DNA of 64,000 nucleotides from the NCBI GenBank assembly GCA_022791755.1, contig JAAVZR010000043.1:124001-188000 (forward strand), written 5' to 3'. Both the position numbers and the translations under genes were made by a program. Below the pieces are notes generated by a model. That model did no database searches and had not been told where the DNA came from. It was given only the letters and a program-made list of their open reading frames with translations. This document shows positions 60,488 to 64,000 of the stretch, one piece after another. How positions within the stretch are numbered: position 1 is the first letter of the stretch; each line of letters opens with the position of its first letter. This DNA is from Lachnospiraceae bacterium. Lineage in GTDB: Bacteria > Bacillota > Clostridia > Lachnospirales > Lachnospiraceae.

Positions 60488-61264
60488 TTAGCGAACCGTA
60501 TTAAATGCGCTGATTCCGATAATCACCACCATCAGCACCATAAACAGTTTATCCACCATCTCCGTACTCATCTTCTTGTTGCAGACACGCCCGGCCATAC
60601 CTCCCGTGATTCCTCCTGCTATCATCAGCCCCAGTGCCAGGGGATCGAAAGCCGGCACCGTATGGGTCAAAAGCGTCGTGATAAACGACGCCAGCTGGCT
60701 GAACAGAATCGTGTACAGACTGTTCTGGGCCGCCGTCTTGGTATCCATACTGAAAAAGTAGTAAAACACCACCAGATTGATCGGACCTCCTCCGATCCCC
60801 AAAAAGCTGGACATCACTCCCAGAACCAGACCAATGATCACACAGGCCATGACTCCTTTGACCTGCCTTGTGCGGATTCTGGCCCGGTACACCATGTATA
60901 TCAGCGTACCTATGGTCACACACATCAGGCAAAAGGCCTGCACCTTTCCCACAAAGGCCGGATCGACTGCCGATTCTTTGATGAATGAGAAGAGCTGCTT
61001 CCCTGCCACACCGCCCACGCAGGCTCCCAGCGCCAGAGGGGTGGCCGTACCGTAATCAACGCTGTTTTCCTTATCCGACGCTCCGCAGATCACATTGTAG
61101 GCGCTCATGGCCAGTACGGTACAGCCGGACAGGAAACTGATCGTGGCCGCGTCCGCCAGGGCTAAAAAGTCCAGTGTCGGCTTGATGATTACGCCTCCGC
61201 CGATTCCGCAGATCGCTCCCACCAGGGATGTAAGAAAGCTGATTACCAGATAAAATACCGCCAT
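60488..61264 (-). CDS. Sulfite exporter TauE/SafE family protein
   Basis: A 258-residue membrane protein with eight hydrophobic segments in two homologous halves. GAICGIGGGVIIKPTLDFLA in the first half and GVMSSFLGIGGGPINLVVFY in the second are the duplicated TauE/SafE motifs. The substrate is an unknown organic or sulfur anion. AAAGGAGAAAATT precedes the ATG; it lies 26 nt after the GNAT gene. Confidence 0.93.
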   Translation of the reverse strand: MAVFYLVISFLTSLVGAICGIGGGVIIKPTLDFLALADAATISFLSGCTVLAMSAYNVICGASDKENSVDYGTATPLALGACVGGVAGKQLFSFIKESAVDPAFVGKVQAFCLMCVTIGTLIYMVYRARIRTRQVKGVMACVIIGLVLGVMSSFLGIGGGPINLVVFYYFFSMDTKTAAQNSLYTILFSQLASFITTLLTHTVPAFDPLALGLMIAGGITGGMAGRVCNKKMSTEMVDKLFMVLMVVIIGISAFNTVR

Positions 61265-61290
61265 AATTTTCTCCTTTGTATCGTAACTGA

Positions 61291-61803
61291 CTATACCCGG
61301 CCTTCAAAGGCGATCCTTCTGGCTCCGTCCCGGCCCAGATAAATCACGCCCCGGCGGGTAAAACCGTTTTTCTCCAGCATACGCTGCATGGAACGGTTAT
61401 CCTCGTGGGTATCGATTCTTAAGCTGCCTGCGCCCCGCTCACGGCACATGTCCCGGGCATGGGATATAAGGATTCCTGCCAGTCCCTGCCCCTTATGATC
61501 CGGAGACACCGCCACCCGGTGTACCACGCCGTAGGGATATTCCCACTGCCAGCTGCCTTCAAATATCTCCCGGTAGTCCGGCTCCGGAGCCAGGCTGATA
61601 TAGGCTGTGGCCAGGATACGGCCGGTGTGGGAGTCCTCCAGCACATAACTCTCTCCGCTCCTTATGTCCTCCTTAAGAGTCTCTATGTCAGGATAGCCGT
61701 CCTGCCACTGATCGATCCTTTGTTCCTTAAAATACTCCCGGGCCTGCTGCCACAGGCTTACCACCTGCTCCCGGTCACTCTTTTGCGTCTTTCTGAAAAT
61801 CAT
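61291..61803 (-). CDS. GNAT family N-acetyltransferase
   Basis: A 170-residue acetyltransferase. Acetyl-CoA binding is seen in VHRVAVSPDHKGQGLAGILI (motif A, residues of about 93-112), with SLRIDTHEDNRSMQRMLEKN and GFTRRGVIYL after it. ATG 61803 is preceded by AGAGGAAGACGAAAG. It follows sigG by 39 nt with no visible terminator, so some read-through from sigG is possible. The acceptor substrate is unknown. Confidence 0.9.
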   Translation of the reverse strand: MIFRKTQKSDREQVVSLWQQAREYFKEQRIDQWQDGYPDIETLKEDIRSGESYVLEDSHTGRILATAYISLAPEPDYREIFEGSWQWEYPYGVVHRVAVSPDHKGQGLAGILISHARDMCRERGAGSLRIDTHEDNRSMQRMLEKNGFTRRGVIYLGRDGARRIAFEGRV

Positions 61804-61842
61804 CTTTCGTCTTCCTCTGTCTGTACCTCACCGGCCGGCCCT

Positions 61843-62628
61843 TCAGCTGCCCAGATAATTCCTCATGCTCTTTAAAGCGTTCTTTTCCAGACGGCTGACC
61901 TGAGCCTGACTGATTCCGATCTCGTCTGCCACCTCCATCTGCGTTTTTCCGTCGAAAAACCGCATATGGATGATATTCTGCTCCCGGTCCGGCAGCCGGT
62001 CTATGGCCTCCTTTAAGGCGATCTCTTCCACCCAGTTCTCTTCCCGGTTCTTCTTATCGCTGATCTGGTCCATCACATACAGCGTATCTCCGCCCTCCGT
62101 GTAGACCGGATCGTACAGGCTCACCGGGCTCTGGATCGCATCCATGGCAAAGACGATCTCCTCCCTGGTGATTCCCACCTCATCGGCGATTTCATTGAGC
62201 GTGGGCTCCTTGCAGTTTTTCTTCATGAGATTTTCCTTGGCATAAATCGCTTTATAGGCCGTATCCCGCAGAGAGCGGCTGACCCGGACGCTGCTGACGG
62301 AATCTCTCAGGTAACGCTTAACTTCCCCCACAATCATAGGAACCGCATAGGTGGAAAATTTTACATCATAGACATCCGGCTGAAAATTATCAATCGCCTT
62401 CATCAGACCGATACAGCCGATCTGAAACAGATCGTCCAGGTTTTCATTGCCGCCCGAAAACCGCTGTATCACGCTGAGCACCAGGCGAAGGTTTCCTTTG
62501 ATATAGAGCTCCCTGGCCTGCGCGTCTCCTTTTTGTATCCGGCGAAACAGTTCCGTCTTCTCCGTCTCGTTTAACACCGGCAAAGACGCCGTGTTTACCC
62601 CGCATATTTCCACCTTGTATACTGCCAT
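61843..62628 (-). CDS. sigG: RNA polymerase sporulation sigma factor SigG
   Basis: A 261-residue late forespore sigma factor. The N-terminal KVEICGVNTASLPVLN is the sigma-G signature that binds the anti-sigma factors. Region 2 has NLRLVLSVIQRFSGGNENLD and DLFQIGCIGLMKAIDNF; region 4 ends with EVADEIGISQAQVSRLEKNA. GCGCGGAGGTAGTTGGC precedes the ATG. It follows sigE after a 192-nt gap that holds both a consensus sigma-A promoter and a weaker forespore-type promoter. Confidence 0.97.
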   Translation of the reverse strand: MAVYKVEICGVNTASLPVLNETEKTELFRRIQKGDAQARELYIKGNLRLVLSVIQRFSGGNENLDDLFQIGCIGLMKAIDNFQPDVYDVKFSTYAVPMIVGEVKRYLRDSVSSVRVSRSLRDTAYKAIYAKENLMKKNCKEPTLNEIADEVGITREEIVFAMDAIQSPVSLYDPVYTEGGDTLYVMDQISDKKNREENWVEEIALKEAIDRLPDREQNIIHMRFFDGKTQMEVADEIGISQAQVSRLEKNALKSMRNYLGS

Positions 62629-62660
62629 GCCAACTACCTCCGCGCATCATCTTGTAATCA

Positions 62661-62691
62661 AATCATGCACGGTTTTGAAGCGGTTTATACA
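62661..62691 (-). promoter_or_regulatory. Possible forespore (sigma-F/G) promoter of sigG
   Basis: Minus strand TGTATA (62691-62686), 18-nt spacer, CATGATT (62667-62661), 32 nt before the sigG ATG. It fits the loose gYATA and CAtnnTa pattern only in part. Confidence 0.3.
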
Positions 62692-62779
62692 GCAAAAATG
62701 CAGGGGATTTTTACCTGTGTTTTATGCAGATTTGGGCCTTGACAAGCCTTGTATTCCCATCGAAAATCCGTTTCATTAA

Positions 62780-62808
62780 ATTATAGAAGGTTTGAAAGAG
62801 AATGTCAA
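62780..62808 (-). promoter_or_regulatory. Perfect sigma-A promoter between sigE and sigG
   Basis: Minus strand TTGACA (62808-62803), 17-nt spacer, TATAAT (62785-62780), starting 12 nt after the sigE stop. It would give a leader of about 145 nt before sigG. Confidence 0.85.
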
Positions 62809-62820
62809 GTGTCCGCTTTC

Positions 62821-63558
62821 TCAGCCAAACTTAACGATTTCCCGCCGCAGCCGTTTCATGATCTTTTTTTCCAGCCGGGAAATATAAGACTGGGAAATCC
62901 CTAAAAGGTCTGCCACCTCCTTCTGTGTCATCTCCTCCCCATCCTCTTTATTCAGTCCGAAACGCAGTTCCACGATTTTTTTTTCCCGCTCATCGAGACG
63001 GTCGATGGCCAGTTTGAGCATCTCCTTCTCTGCCTCGTCCTCGATATCCTGCCCGATGACGTCGCCGTCAGTTCCCAGGATATCCGACAGGAGCAGCTCG
63101 TTGCCGTCCCAGTCCACATTGAGCGGTTCGTCGATGGATACCTCCACCCTGGTCTTACTGCTGCGGCGCAGATACATCAGAATCTCATTCTCGATACAGC
63201 GGGACGCATAGGTGGCCAGCTTGATATTTTTCACCGGATTAAAGGTATTGATCGCCTTGATCAGGCCGATGGTGCCGATGGAGATCAGATCCTCCACACC
63301 GATGCCCGTATTGTCAAACTTCTTGGCTATGTAAACTACCAGGCGCAGGTTTCTCTCGATCAGAACAGCCCTTGCCTCCTCGTCTCCCTCTCCCAGAAGG
63401 CGAAGATACACGGCCTCCTCCTCCGGCTCCAACGGCGATGGCAGGATGTCGCTGCCGCCGATATAGTGTACCTCGTTCTGACCGGCAAACAGACAGTTGC
63501 GCATGGTAGGCAATATTCTGAATTTAAATTGCCCTGGTACTGAAACTTTAATGATCAT
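62821..63558 (-). CDS. sigE: RNA polymerase sporulation sigma factor SigE (pro-form)
   Basis: A 245-residue early mother-cell sigma factor made as an inactive precursor. The first 30 or so residues ([15 protein letters not shown]) are the membrane-associated pro-sequence removed by SpoIIGA. The sequence from [14 protein letters not shown] through [37 protein letters not shown] and [16 protein letters not shown] is diagnostic. AAGAGGAGGAACCCAG precedes the ATG at 63558, inside the end of spoIIGA (11-nt overlap). A 20-residue longer frame lies wholly inside spoIIGA and is rejected. Confidence 0.97.
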   Translation of the reverse strand: MIIKVSVPGQFKFRILPTMRNCLFAGQNEVHYIGGSDILPSPLEPEEEAVYLRLLGEGDEEARAVLIERNLRLVVYIAKKFDNTGIGVEDLISIGTIGLIKAINTFNPVKNIKLATYASRCIENEILMYLRRSSKTRVEVSIDEPLNVDWDGNELLLSDILGTDGDVIGQDIEDEAEKEMLKLAIDRLDEREKKIVELRFGLNKEDGEEMTQKEVADLLGISQSYISRLEKKIMKRLRREIVKFG

Positions 63559-64000
63559 CTGGGTTCCTCCTCTTCTTGTCCGCCTGTGAATGCAGCAGCA
63601 TCCGGTAGCTTGCGTCACTTGACAGCGATGTCAGGCAAAATCCCACCAGAGGACTCTCTGTCCTCTCGGTGTGGACGCCGGTCATACGGTCCAGTTCCAT
63701 CACCGGCAGCAGACCATGGGCATTCCCCAGGCTGCGGCAGGGTATCAGGCGGACGCTGGCCGGTCCGGTCCCCGGTTCCGCGGGACGGCCCCGGGCCAGC
63801 GCGGCGATCCTTTGGCAGGCTTCCTCCCCCAGCAAATCCCTGCAGGCAGAAAGTTCCAGGATATGTACCGCCCTTCCCGTAAACGGATCACAGAGCTGAT
63901 TTCCGCTGTCCCACAGCGCGGCCACTGTCAGCTGTCTTCCCCTGTAATACAGGGTCACATCCCAAATCATCTCCCGGCTTCTCCCCGCCTCTCTCAGACG
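63548..64000 (-). CDS. spoIIGA: Sporulation sigma-E processing peptidase SpoIIGA, 5' part missing
   Basis: The last 150 codons of the membrane aspartic protease that activates pro-sigma-E; the N-terminal membrane half is beyond the right edge. The frame is open to position 64000. The catalytic motif is [14 protein letters not shown] (Asp in DSGN). [21 protein letters not shown] and [13 protein letters not shown] are typical of the soluble domain. Its stop overlaps the sigE start, so the protease and its substrate are translationally coupled. Confidence 0.95.
   Translation of the reverse strand, partial: RLREAGRSREMIWDVTLYYRGRQLTVAALWDSGNQLCDPFTGRAVHILELSACRDLLGEEACQRIAALARGRPAEPGTGPASVRLIPCRSLGNAHGLLPVMELDRMTGVHTERTESPLVGFCLTSLSSDASYRMLLHSQADKKRRNPDDH

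Overview
The window reads as a chromosomal segment of a spore-forming, moderately GC-rich Clostridia, most likely a Lachnospiraceae member. The evidence is the gene content: spoIIGA-sigE-sigG, spoIVA, yqfC-yqfD, a SpoVB-like flippase and the Clostridia-style fhs/fchA/folD one-carbon operon. There are also many sigma-A promoters of TTGaca-N17-TAtaaT type and AGGAGG ribosome sites. I cannot name a genus. Both ends cut genes: a sugar-type solute-binding lipoprotein on the left and spoIIGA on the right. No rRNA, tRNA, CRISPR array, IS element or prophage was recognised.

Layout, left to right. 1-5.2 kb: solute-binding lipoprotein coupled to a hybrid histidine kinase, a DUF5655 protein and a GNAT-cytidine-deaminase-like fusion. 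5.3-13.7 kb: a seven-gene minus-strand operon read from one promoter at 13.8 kb (two flavoproteins, patatin-like lipase, DUF896 protein, COG3044-type ATPase, clpS, clpA). 13.7-14.6 kb: a non-coding island with two inverted copies of a 146-nt structured repeat whose arms differ completely between copies yet are self-complementary in each. 14.6-21.6 kb: BofC-like protein, SpoVB-like flippase, DUF3048 lipoprotein, ybeY, phoH, yqfD, yqfC. 21.8-27.6 kb: a DUF6311 membrane protein, a GyrI-like protein beside a decayed MATE transporter, rqcH and asnA. 27.7-32.5 kb: spoIVA, then a nucleotidyltransferase / N-acetylhexosamine-kinase-like / galE operon that looks like a UDP-hexosamine salvage route.

32.5-39.4 kb: a very large RND efflux permease divergent from a TetR regulator, then a PII-like protein coupled to a CPA2-type antiporter. 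39.4-47.6 kb: a class B sortase translationally coupled to a giant cell-wall adhesin (N-terminal thioester-like domain plus about 14 SpaA/Cna-B modules). 48-54.2 kb: a small membrane protein in an AT-rich islet, the one-carbon operon fhs-fchA-folD, and divergently a threonine aldolase and a MATE transporter. 54.3-57.2 kb: metNIQ methionine importer under a T-box leader. 57.3-61.8 kb: a VanRS-like two-component system followed by a C39-type peptidase, a TauE/SafE permease and a GNAT enzyme. 61.8-64 kb: sigG, sigE and the 3' part of spoIIGA.

Gene starts were moved from the longest reading frame to the best ribosome-site-supported start where the sequence allowed it; these choices are stated in each entry. 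Family assignments rest on motif recognition by eye, not on database searches.
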